This document shows positions 14,898-22,232 of a stretch of 28,646 nucleotides of DNA, one piece after another. Numbering within the stretch: the stretch's first letter is position 1; the number at the start of each line of letters is the position of its first letter. The stretch comes from an uncultured Dorea sp. (lineage in GTDB: Bacteria > Bacillota > Clostridia > Lachnospirales > Lachnospiraceae). The translations under genes were made by a program, and so were the position numbers. The stretch covers positions 1-28,646 of the forward strand of contig CAKRAT010000028.1 of NCBI GenBank assembly GCA_934295165.1. The letters are read 5' to 3'. The notes under the pieces were generated by a model. It made no database searches. It saw only the letters and a list, made by a program, of their open reading frames with translations, and was not told where the DNA came from.

Positions 14898-15647
14898 TTA
14901 TAATTCCTCTTCTTCAATATGTAGTCCATCCCAGTCACCCCACTTGGATTTTTTATGTTTATTCAGAAAGCGTTTTACCGGAAGCCACAAATTATCTGTT
15001 TCTCTCATGATTGAACCGCCCATTTCCAGCTCTGTAATCCAGTCGTGCTCTTCTGTGTCATAATATGATGTTTGTCCTCTTTTTTCTTCTAACAGTTCAT
15101 CTATCATTGTTTTTCTTACTGGTTTTTCCATATCCTTTTCTTCTCTTTCTCCGCATTCTGCAATTAATTTTTCCAGGCTGTAATTTTCGGCCATTGTTCC
15201 TTTATGCAGCAAAAATGTCAGTCGGACACACTCTTCTTCCTGATAATCCGCAACTTTTACCATATATTCTGTCAGCACATGAAACTTTTCCCATATATCC
15301 TGTTTTGCCGGTGGATAATAGCAGAAAAAGAAATGTCCCTCTTCATAAAATATATATTCCGGATCCAGCAAAATACAATGAATATCCAACAGATATTTTT
15401 CTGTTTCCTTTAATGCATTCCCCAGTTGCTCCATAAACTGCCGTATATCTTCTGCCTTTAATTTTGCCCTTGCATACATCGCCTGCATTGATACTTTTCC
15501 ACTCACGTCGTAATCATAATAACTGCTGCCATTGATTCCTCTTCCTGCTACTTTAAGTAACCCTTCCAGTGAATTCGCTTTTAACATTTTCATCTGATAA
15601 TCTTCTTTATACAATTCATGTTCTTCTATCGTTATTTTTCGTTCCAT
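14898..15647 (-). CDS. DUF6382 domain protein lacking the FHA domain
   Basis: A 249-aa soluble protein whose sequence (MLKANSLEGLLKVAGRGING near 21-40, YDVSGKVSMQ, FYYPP-like FCYYPPAKQDIW) matches the DUF6382 domain that, in clostridial Tad-type operons, usually precedes a linker and a phosphothreonine-binding FHA domain. Here the protein stops after the Trp-rich linker and an acidic tail (HIEEEEL); no FHA sequence follows in any frame before the rhomboid gene. The start ATG at 15647 has GGAG eight bases upstream, and the gene follows the TadE-like gene by 16 bases as the last member of the operon. DUF6382 function is not established; a regulatory role in pilus assembly is inference from context. 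Confidence 0.7.
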   Translation of the reverse strand: MERKITIEEHELYKEDYQMKMLKANSLEGLLKVAGRGINGSSYYDYDVSGKVSMQAMYARAKLKAEDIRQFMEQLGNALKETEKYLLDIHCILLDPEYIFYEEGHFFFCYYPPAKQDIWEKFHVLTEYMVKVADYQEEECVRLTFLLHKGTMAENYSLEKLIAECGEREEKDMEKPVRKTMIDELLEEKRGQTSYYDTEEHDWITELEMGGSIMRETDNLWLPVKRFLNKHKKSKWGDWDGLHIEEEEL

Positions 15648-15663
15648 TCTTCCGTCTCCATCT

Positions 15664-16107
15664 TCATTTCTTTATCCTTCGGATATCACGTATGTGCTTC
15701 TCCGGATGCGTCACTGCCGCACTACTTTTCACCGTAAAAGCCATCCGTTTTCTTTTTGCAGTTGCCGACACTTTAATTTCCTCTTCTTCAACAGAACTCG
15801 TAACCCTGATCCCCGAAAATAAAATGCATTTTCTTCCAGTCCGTTCTTGGAACAGCGTATTTAAATCACTTTCACTGATTCCCTCTTTTTCTCTTGCTTT
15901 AGTACTTCCTACGACTGCTGTTTCATATACCACGCCTGCAATAATATTCTTGTCATGATAATAAAAACATGCCAGCACACAGCCCATAATAAGAAATAAA
16001 ATCATCGGCATCAGGAAAGACATCTCCACGGTAAAACTTCCATTCTTATAATTCTTTTTTCTATATATTTTAGTCTGCTTCATACACTTTTCTTCTATCT
16101 GCCACAT
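15664..16107 (-). CDS. TadE-like pseudopilin (second copy)
   Basis: A 147-aa minor-pilin-like protein. The N-terminus is basic (KIYRKKNYKN) followed by G23|SFTVE28, matching the class III prepilin cleavage site with Glu at +5, then a hydrophobic helix (about 29-50) and a mostly soluble, charged C-terminal part. The start ATG at 16107 has a perfect AGGAGG eight bases upstream, placed inside the end of the prepilin-peptidase gene, whose stop is one base away. TadE proteins are pseudopilins processed by the TadV peptidase and needed for Flp pilus assembly; the family assignment rests on the signal and operon context. Confidence 0.78.
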   Translation of the reverse strand: MWQIEEKCMKQTKIYRKKNYKNGSFTVEMSFLMPMILFLIMGCVLACFYYHDKNIIAGVVYETAVVGSTKAREKEGISESDLNTLFQERTGRKCILFSGIRVTSSVEEEEIKVSATAKRKRMAFTVKSSAAVTHPEKHIRDIRRIKK

Positions 16108-16108
16108 C

Positions 16109-16540
16109 TTATAAGCCTCCTATACATATCCCGAGCAGATAGCCCACTGTCAGAAAAGGATAAAACGGAACTGTCAGCCTGGTGTTTTTCCGTCTTATTA
16201 CAAGACAGAAAAGTGTCATCACTGCCAGAATAAAAAAAGATGTCGTAAGAACCTCCAGAAGCCCCCATATTCCAAGATAAATACCAAGAATCAATATTGC
16301 CAGACTGTCTCCATATCCAATCGCCTCCTGTGTGAATCTGCTCATTCCCAGAAACAATATACCGGTCAATCCGCCTATTAATGACAACCGCCAGTCCACC
16401 GCCTTTGTCACAGCCTGATAAATAATGCTCCCTGCCATACACATCATTAATATATCTCCCGGTACTTTTCTGATTTTACAATCCATAACTGAAAGCCCGG
16501 TCAGTACTCCCATTGCTATTACCCTGCTTATTGTCCACAC
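16109..16540 (-). CDS. tadV: TadV/CpaA-type prepilin peptidase (A24)
   Basis: Inner-membrane aspartic protease that removes the leader of Flp pilin and TadE-like pseudopilins. The catalytic aspartates are visible: one in SVMDCKIRKVP (D20) and one in the GYGDS motif (D78); several membrane helices surround them. The open frame extends upstream into the preceding gene, but the extra residues are not family-like. I prefer a GTG at 16540, with GGGAG about ten bases upstream, giving 143 aa and about 19 residues before the first Asp, as usual for the short TadV form. An ATG at 16513 is the alternative. With GTG the gene overlaps the upstream pseudopilin gene by 13 bases. Confidence 0.85.
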   Translation of the reverse strand: MWTISRVIAMGVLTGLSVMDCKIRKVPGDILMMCMAGSIIYQAVTKAVDWRLSLIGGLTGILFLGMSRFTQEAIGYGDSLAILILGIYLGIWGLLEVLTTSFFILAVMTLFCLVIRRKNTRLTVPFYPFLTVGYLLGICIGGL

Positions 16541-17367
16541 CTTGAACACACTCCCTTTCCTGCCGCTTCCGACACCGGTATTGCGTAAATTGTCCGTTTT
16601 AATCCACTGCAAGATAACGAACTGTGATACCGGTCTCCTGAATTTGTAATATATACATTTCCTGTATTTTCTTTCATGCAATGTTCACACGGATAATATT
16701 TTCCTCCGCTTTCATTTCGAAGTCCATCTATGTTATTCATATGTGTTATCCTGATTGACAGATCCAGATGTGAGCAATGATAATCTTTGTGATATACAAG
16801 CCCATTTTCTGCCACATAAACTATATCGTTATCCATATCCGGCAATCCTTCTTTTTCATATCCGCTCCATGCCTTTATCTTCATTGTTTCACAACAATTA
16901 ACCGATGCAATCCCGAACATTGGTACCGGAATTTTCACCTGATATTCTGCTTTCAATTTCCCGATTCCTGTCTGTACAGACATCCGCGAACCACTACAAT
17001 CAATTCCTTTGCTTCCACCAACTATAATACTTCTTGCTATCCTGTCCTCACCAATTGCATATACAACATCATTTTCTATCCGCAGCGGCATTAATAACTG
17101 TGTAACACAGGTTTCCTGTGCCGCTTTCTTTCCTGCATATTGCAGACCACTTCGTACTGCCGTGTGTACTGCCATCATTTCCATCAAATATAGCAAAGTT
17201 ATTACTGCCAGAAAAAATACCGGTACTGCAACAGCTGCCTCCACCGTAACACTTCCTTTTCTTTTATTACACAATAATTGAAATGACAGTTTTGAGGTGG
17301 ATAAAGATACCCTTTCAGATTCTAAATGATAGATAGGTTGTGAGGGGGAGATTAAATATTGTCTCAT
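16528..17367 (-). CDS. TadE-like pseudopilin with two C-terminal Cys/His modules
   Basis: A 279-aa protein starting with a 38-residue basic leader, then G38|SVTVE43 (class III cleavage site, Glu at +5) and a hydrophobic helix (about 44-66), as in TadE pseudopilins. After a central domain (about 70-175) come two tandem modules: residues 183-231 (VYVAENGLVYHKDYHCSHL ... YYPCEHC; H193, C198, C227, C230) and 238-278 (VYITNSGDRYHSSLSCSGL ... GVCSRC; H248, C253, C274, C277). This YH-x(4)-C ... CxxC pattern resembles the small Cys/His module found after some nuclease domains in Firmicutes. Metal binding or disulfide bonding outside the cell is inferred. The start lies in the loop of a long inverted repeat. 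Confidence 0.75.
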   Translation of the reverse strand: MRQYLISPSQPIYHLESERVSLSTSKLSFQLLCNKRKGSVTVEAAVAVPVFFLAVITLLYLMEMMAVHTAVRSGLQYAGKKAAQETCVTQLLMPLRIENDVVYAIGEDRIARSIIVGGSKGIDCSGSRMSVQTGIGKLKAEYQVKIPVPMFGIASVNCCETMKIKAWSGYEKEGLPDMDNDIVYVAENGLVYHKDYHCSHLDLSIRITHMNNIDGLRNESGGKYYPCEHCMKENTGNVYITNSGDRYHSSLSCSGLKRTIYAIPVSEAAGKGVCSRCGQ

Positions 17368-17450
17368 TTTGCGAATCCTTCTCCTTTCTTTTGCTTATTA
17401 TATTTTCGGAATTTTTCTCGATACCTGAAAGGGCATCTTTATCCACCTCA
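17293..17450. repeat. 28-bp inverted repeat flanking a pseudopilin start codon
   Basis: Arms 17293-17320 and 17423-17450 are inverted copies matching at 26 of 28 positions (core GGTGGATAAAGAT and CCCTTTCAG), separated by 102 bases. In the sense (minus-strand) RNA both non-matching positions become G-U pairs, so all 28 positions can pair. The first arm starts five bases after the DUF5702 stop; the second lies in codons 16-25 of the pseudopilin gene; its ribosome binding site and ATG (17365-17367) are in the loop, which also has a TATAAT on the minus strand. No second copy was noticed in the window. Confidence 0.85.
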
Positions 17451-17455
17451 TACTA

Positions 17456-18850
17456 TTATTGATAACCATAATACGTCTGATATTTATACTGTATTCCTCT
17501 TCTTAACTTACACACCGAACTCACTTCCATTCTTCCGGCACAGTAATCGATCCGAAATGACGGTTGACCGTATATACTCTGCATATTCTTCTCAATGATC
17601 CCCATTGCCCGCATAGATACTGTTTCTTTTCCTTCCAGAAATAACAACATCCGTATATAGTCCTTATATCCAATACCGCCTTCTATATCTGCTCCGCCGC
17701 CAATATCTTCTTCTGTTCCGAGTTTCATAAGGCCCGGCAATGACAATTGCCAGCTTGTATCATCTTTTACGATAGCTGCCTTTTTCCCGTTTAACAGCGT
17801 CCTCACATCCATGACCGATTCTCCATATGCCCATGCCAGCAGAATTCCCTGTGCTGCCGCTTCTGTAATAGCCGGTACTGACAGAAGAGTACATAATGTT
17901 CCTGCCGCAGCCCTGGCTTCTGCCTGTTTCACACTGTTCGTCTGAAGATAAATATAATTCGGTACAAATCTTAACAACACCAGCTTTTTTGCAACCGATT
18001 CGAGATTTTCTTTGTCACTTTCTTTTCCCGCCAGAATATATTCCACCTCATAATCCAGACTTCCGCCTTTCGGATCATCCGAAAATGTCACAAAATGCTC
18101 CAGAACATATTCACCCATCATCACAGTACTTAATCTTCCTTCTTCTGCTTCCACATCTTCAAATGTTCCATGTCCTCTTTCATTTTCTCTGTTCTCCGGC
18201 ATATCGCTCCGATCAAGCTGTTTCTCTGACACTTGTTTTCCTTCCGGCATCACCAGATCTAAAAGCGGCGAATGCTTCAGCAGCGCTATATGTTCCATTG
18301 GATTTTCCTCACTAGGAAGTTCCATGTCCTGTTCTCCCAAAAGTTCTTCCAGATAATCTGTCTGCGTTTTTTCCTCTTCCATAAATTCATCCGCCCGCTG
18401 TTCCTGATTTTTCCAGAGAGACGTACTTCCCAGATATTTATCCGCCCACGAGATTCCGTATTTATGTTTCATATATTTCCCAACCTGATCCATAAACAGT
18501 TCCCCGTTTTTATCCGTGAGAAGTTGTATTCTTGTTATCTCATTTTCCATATCTGCTCCATAATAAGATAACCTGTCCAATATATTCTGTTCGCTGTATC
18601 TCCCGGTCTCATATCCGGCTTCTATTGCAAACACATCATAATTTTCCAGCAATTCTTTCTGATACTCAGCAAATACACATTCTATCGAGCGGTTCATATC
18701 CGCTCTTCTATAATTTTTCGCCATCTGAATTGATGCACTTTCCATTAATGCCAGAACGAGCGAAAGAAATAAGACAAATATCAATGTCAGATATACTGTA
18801 ACTTCTCCATTTACATAATCAGATGTTCTCTTTCGGACTCCCTTACATTT
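17456..18850 (-). CDS. DUF5702/TadG-like protein, start codon unresolved
   Basis: A roughly 464-residue exported protein typical of clostridial Tad operons. Recognisable homology begins at NGEVTVYLTLIFVLFLSLVL (about 18811), one membrane helix that begins like a pseudopilin helix but has Tyr, not Glu, at +5; then LMESASIQMAKNYRRADMN, ECVFAEYQKELLENYDVFA and a long outer domain (TadG-like, DUF5702). The puzzle is the start: after an AAGGGAG at 18838-18844 no in-frame ATG, GTG or TTG exists before the helix. The nearest is a GTG at 19024 that would overlap the entire flp gene. The end given here is the first codon clear of flp. A base error, a rare start or an indel are possible. Confidence 0.7.
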   Translation of the reverse strand, partial: KCKGVRKRTSDYVNGEVTVYLTLIFVLFLSLVLALMESASIQMAKNYRRADMNRSIECVFAEYQKELLENYDVFAIEAGYETGRYSEQNILDRLSYYGADMENEITRIQLLTDKNGELFMDQVGKYMKHKYGISWADKYLGSTSLWKNQEQRADEFMEEEKTQTDYLEELLGEQDMELPSEENPMEHIALLKHSPLLDLVMPEGKQVSEKQLDRSDMPENRENERGHGTFEDVEAEEGRLSTVMMGEYVLEHFVTFSDDPKGGSLDYEVEYILAGKESDKENLESVAKKLVLLRFVPNYIYLQTNSVKQAEARAAAGTLCTLLSVPAITEAAAQGILLAWAYGESVMDVRTLLNGKKAAIVKDDTSWQLSLPGLMKLGTEEDIGGGADIEGGIGYKDYIRMLLFLEGKETVSMRAMGIIEKNMQSIYGQPSFRIDYCAGRMEVSSVCKLRRGIQYKYQTYYGYQ

Positions 18851-19026
18851 TAGATTCCGGAACTTTCGCTGGTAATCTTTTCGAATATTGTCTGTACCAG
18901 ACTGGTGAGCTGTGATTTGAAAATGATAACAAGTCCGATCAAAACCACCAAAATCAATATCACTTCTACCACTCCGATCCCACGATCGTCTCTTAATACC
19001 TTTAATGCATATCGAATTCTCCACAT
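18850..19026 (-). CDS. flp: Flp-type major pilin
   Basis: A 58-aa gene, easy to miss for its size. It encodes MWRIRYALKVLRDDRG|IGV, where G16 is the likely prepilin cleavage point with Glu21 at +5, followed by a strongly hydrophobic helix (VILILVVLIGLVIIF, 22-36) and a short tail (KSQLTSLVQTIFEKITSESS). This is the size and layout of Flp/Fap pilins, though the usual Glu-Tyr pair is Glu-Val here. The ATG at 19026 is preceded by AAAGGGG eight bases upstream. Position after tadC and before the TadG/TadE-like genes fits the structural subunit of the pilus assembled by this operon; it would be cut by the TadV-type peptidase. Confidence 0.85.
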   Translation of the reverse strand: MWRIRYALKVLRDDRGIGVVEVILILVVLIGLVIIFKSQLTSLVQTIFEKITSESSGI

Positions 19027-19058
19027 ACTGTATTCCCCTTTCCGAATCTTCTTCCCGT

Positions 19059-20327
19059 CTATATCTGCAATGTTAAAAATGCCGGTACAATCACAATGAT
19101 CAATACCACCGTCAGCATCAAAAACATTGGCAAAAGCAATTTTGTCCCTGCCTCTTCACCAAGTTTTCTGGCTTGTGTCTTTCGTTCTTCAAATGCCTGG
19201 ATTGCTTCCATTTTCAGCAGATCTGTCAGTCCTTTGGTTCCTCTTCTCAGGTTCTGTGATAACAATGCCCCAAACCGTATATACATCTGTACATCACACC
19301 TTCTCCCAAAATTTTCATAACCTTCTGCTTCCGTTACTCCACTGTCCATCTCATGACATGTCTGTATCATCTCCTCATATGCGTATCGCTCATTTCCTTC
19401 TGTTCTCTCCCGCATATATCCTTCCGCCACTTTTCTCCATGCCCGCTTTACCGTCATTCCGGCACCCAGATATAACGTCAGTTTATTAATAATTTCCGGA
19501 TAATCTCTGATCATCTGCTTCTTTTTTTCTTCCCGTTCTTTTTTCTCATTTTGTTTTTTCAAGGCAAATAGAAGTATTCCTATTATTCCCCCCATTGCCA
19601 TTACCACAATTCCACGATTGTTAAATGGATAATAATAATAAAGATTATTTTCTCCAAGTTTTTTCGGAAGAACTAACATTTTCTTTTCTGGTTCTTTTGC
19701 ATCCGCTTTTTCTAATTTTTCTTCTACATTTCTTTGTATCTTTGCACCTCCACTCAGCTTCTTCGGATAGACACAGACTACACACTGATACAAAGCCTGC
19801 TCTTTTTCATTCTCCGTATAGGTCAGCACCGCATTCAGTTTTACAAGAGTGCCTCTTTTCTTAATATTCTTTTCCTGTAATTCCCCTTTTACATTCATCA
19901 CATCATACCGGTTCAGTTCCCAGGAGACCGCTATTGGTTCTCCCGGGATCTCTGTAACCAGATTCAGGCTGTGCTCCACATGATCCGATGTCTGGTTTTC
20001 TCCTAATATCAGCTTATCCATCCGGCGGATAGTCCTTTCAAACAAGTCCTGTATCTCTACACCAGAATACTGCCGTTCCGATACTTTTACCTGTGTTTTC
20101 ACTTTTTTCTTATGATTTTCTACTTTTACATCCAGTTCTTCCGTCCTTGTTCCTTTTCCGTAATCATTCCTCTCAATGAATGGATGAATCTGTGTTGTGG
20201 AATGCAAAATGTCTGCTCCCGTCAGTAAGCTTCCGAATATCACAATCACACTGGCAGCCAGTACTATACGTCGATTCTCAATATTCTTATTCCCAGATAA
20301 TATGCGCCTGCGTAAATTCCAAGACAT
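19059..20327 (-). CDS. tadC: TadC-like pilus platform protein with large outer insert
   Basis: A 422-aa inner-membrane platform protein (type II secretion F fold). The T2SSF part is at about 265-400 (DYPEIINKLTLYLGAGMTVKRAW, then GALLSQNLRRGTKGLTDLL, QARKLGEEAGTKLLLPM) with a last membrane helix (398-419). Unlike compact TadC proteins, it begins with a membrane helix (21-36), followed by about 200 hydrophilic residues predicted outside the cell and a second helix (239-256). That insert contains repeated Lys/Glu-rich stretches and two Cys (QCVVCVYPKK). The ATG at 20327 has GGAG upstream and overlaps tadB by 64 bases. The flp gene follows after 32 bases. Confidence 0.85.
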   Translation of the reverse strand: MSWNLRRRILSGNKNIENRRIVLAASVIVIFGSLLTGADILHSTTQIHPFIERNDYGKGTRTEELDVKVENHKKKVKTQVKVSERQYSGVEIQDLFERTIRRMDKLILGENQTSDHVEHSLNLVTEIPGEPIAVSWELNRYDVMNVKGELQEKNIKKRGTLVKLNAVLTYTENEKEQALYQCVVCVYPKKLSGGAKIQRNVEEKLEKADAKEPEKKMLVLPKKLGENNLYYYYPFNNRGIVVMAMGGIIGILLFALKKQNEKKEREEKKKQMIRDYPEIINKLTLYLGAGMTVKRAWRKVAEGYMRERTEGNERYAYEEMIQTCHEMDSGVTEAEGYENFGRRCDVQMYIRFGALLSQNLRRGTKGLTDLLKMEAIQAFEERKTQARKLGEEAGTKLLLPMFLMLTVVLIIVIVPAFLTLQI

Positions 20328-21079
20328 ACTGTCATCACTCCAATTCCTGCTATATTGCCATATAATCCATCCATAAATTCCGGAAAACTAAGTGACATAT
20401 ACCCGATAATCCCATACGGCACTGCCGACATAATCTGAAATTCATATTTTTTTGCGGCAAGCATTGTTTCAATCTCTCGTTTTACTACAATCTTATCTCT
20501 GATTTGATTCGTTGTATTACGAATGATATCAATCATATCTCCACCGCTTTTCTTTGCTGTTACAAATACTGTTACAAAGTTTTTCACATCCTCCGATGGA
20601 ACCTGTTCCGCAAATTCTTCCAATACTTGTTCCACCGGTATGTGTATCCGCAGTTTTCTCGTAATAATCCGCAATTCTTTTGAAATTCTTGTTTCTTCCG
20701 AATACAGAATCTTAAGTTCTTTCTGTGTTTCATAAAACGCATTTTCCACCGAATATCCGGTATTAAGTGCTGCTGACAAAGACTGTATCATCTCCTGGAA
20801 TTGCTTTTGAAATTCCTGTTCCTTCTTTTTTCTTTCTTCCTCCAGAAATTCTCTGTACAGCCATATTCCCGGTGGGATTAAAAATATTACCGCCCAGATA
20901 TTCCGGTAATAAAGCCATGCTGTAATCCCCAGAATTATCGTCATTTTTATCCCTGCTGCTCCCCGCTCTTTAAATGTGATATCCTGCTGCCACAAGCTTT
21001 TCGCAGTGATAAAGTTCCGCAGTTTTTTTCCACTCTCCGTTGATCTTATCTTCATCACTAATTTTTTTACATTTTTCAT
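20264..21079 (-). CDS. tadB: TadB-like pilus platform protein
   Basis: A type II secretion F-fold inner-membrane protein that, with TadC, forms the platform on which ATPase TadA acts. After a soluble N-terminus come two close helices (about 46-75), the T2SSF core (QFQEMIQSLSAALNTGYSVENAFYE, then VPSEDVKNFVTVFVTAKKSGGDM), and two C-terminal helices. The start is uncertain: ATG 21079 (used here, 271 aa) has no well-placed ribosome binding site and overlaps tadA by 110 bases; ATG 20944 has AGGG six bases upstream and no overlap but removes residues (DITFKERG) that look family-like; a TTG at 20995 lies between. The 3' end overlaps tadC by 64 bases. Confidence 0.85.
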   Translation of the reverse strand: MKNVKKLVMKIRSTESGKKLRNFITAKSLWQQDITFKERGAAGIKMTIILGITAWLYYRNIWAVIFLIPPGIWLYREFLEEERKKKEQEFQKQFQEMIQSLSAALNTGYSVENAFYETQKELKILYSEETRISKELRIITRKLRIHIPVEQVLEEFAEQVPSEDVKNFVTVFVTAKKSGGDMIDIIRNTTNQIRDKIVVKREIETMLAAKKYEFQIMSAVPYGIIGYMSLSFPEFMDGLYGNIAGIGVMTVCLGIYAGAYYLGIRILRIDV

Positions 21080-22232
21080 CCTTTGTTACATTTTCCGCCT
21101 CCTTATGGATTTCTTCGTAGCGGTACAATGGCTGCAAATGGATTTCCTGACTCCAATATCCCAGAACTTCTGTCACCTCCAGTACCTTTCTACTTTTGTC
21201 CCTGAGCCTCCCAAGATGTACGATGATATCCAGACCGGATGCAATCTGCCTTTGAATTGCAGGAAGTGGAAGATCCATCCCCATCAATACCATAGTTTCC
21301 AGACGGCTTAACATATCCCTGGGACTATTTGCATGTCCGGTGCTGAGACTTCCGTCATGCCCCGTATTAAGTGCCTGAAGCATATCAATTGCTTCCGCCG
21401 AGCGCACTTCCCCTACGATGATCCTGTCCGGTCTCATACGAAGTGCCGACTTGATCAGATCCCGAATCGTAACTTCTCCGGTCCCTTCTACATTTGCATT
21501 TCTTGCTTCCAGCTTTACCAGATTCTTTACATTTTGAATTTGAAGTTCCGCATTGTCTTCGATCGTTATGATGCGTTCATTTTTTGGTATATATTGCGAT
21601 AGTGCATTCAAGAAAGTGGTTTTCCCTGATCCGGTTCCCCCACTGATGAATATATTGTATCCGGCGGCCACTAATGCGGCCAGAAAGCCTGATACTTCTG
21701 AATTGATTGACTGCCATTCCATCAGTTTTTTCATTGTAATTGCTTCTTTTGCAAATTTTCGAATTGTAACGATCGGTCCGTTTATTGCGACCGGCGGAAG
21801 TACAACGTTGACTCGTGAGCCATCTGCCAGTCTGGCATCTACAATCGGTGATGCCTCATTTACCAGTCTGTTTGATCCTGCCACAATTTGCTGGATTACA
21901 TCCTCCAGTTTGTCCCTGGATAAGAATCTTTTATCCGACTGAAATATTCTTCCTGATTTTTCGATAAATATATTCTGCGTCCCGTTGATCATAATCTCTG
22001 TAATCTCATCGTCTTCCAGAAATTCCTGCAACAGATCTAATTTCCGGAATGCATTGAAAAGTTCTTTTCCAAGCATTGTTTTCTGATCCAACGGCAGATA
22101 TTCTTCCTGTGAAACCTCCTGAAGTACTTCATAGATCAACTCTGTCAGCTCTTCATCCTCCATATCCCTTGTCATATCCATTCTGGCAAGAATCCTTGCA
22201 TGGAGCTGCTCTGCTTCTATCATTCTTCTCAT
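20970..22232 (-). CDS. tadA: TadA/CpaF-type pilus assembly ATPase
   Basis: A hexameric secretion ATPase that drives Flp pilus assembly from the cytoplasm. The 420-aa protein has an N-terminal domain (1-110), the CpaF core [18 protein letters not shown], the [17 protein letters not shown] segment (131-147), Walker [11 protein letters not shown] (197-206), Asp-box [11 protein letters not shown] (221-231), Walker [13 protein letters not shown] (270-281) with Glu275, and His-box [13 protein letters not shown] (291-303). All catalytic elements are intact. The ATG overlaps the tadZ stop as ATGA (22229-22232), indicating translational coupling. The C-terminal 60 residues are hydrophilic and Lys/Glu-rich. 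Confidence 0.95.
   Translation of the reverse strand: MRRMIEAEQLHARILARMDMTRDMEDEELTELIYEVLQEVSQEEYLPLDQKTMLGKELFNAFRKLDLLQEFLEDDEITEIMINGTQNIFIEKSGRIFQSDKRFLSRDKLEDVIQQIVAGSNRLVNEASPIVDARLADGSRVNVVLPPVAINGPIVTIRKFAKEAITMKKLMEWQSINSEVSGFLAALVAAGYNIFISGGTGSGKTTFLNALSQYIPKNERIITIEDNAELQIQNVKNLVKLEARNANVEGTGEVTIRDLIKSALRMRPDRIIVGEVRSAEAIDMLQALNTGHDGSLSTGHANSPRDMLSRLETMVLMGMDLPLPAIQRQIASGLDIIVHLGRLRDKSRKVLEVTEVLGYWSQEIHLQPLYRYEEIHKEAENVTKDEKCKKISDEDKINGEWKKTAELYHCEKLVAAGYHI

Noticed and set aside
17359..17598. Plus-strand open frame over the inverted repeat
   Set aside because: It opposes the coding strand, has no ribosome binding site and reads across the DUF5702 gene end; treated as a shadow.
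18850..19024. GTG at 19024 as start of the DUF5702 gene
   Set aside because: It would encode about 58 residues out of frame over the entire flp gene with no family-like sequence, so it is unlikely to be the real start.
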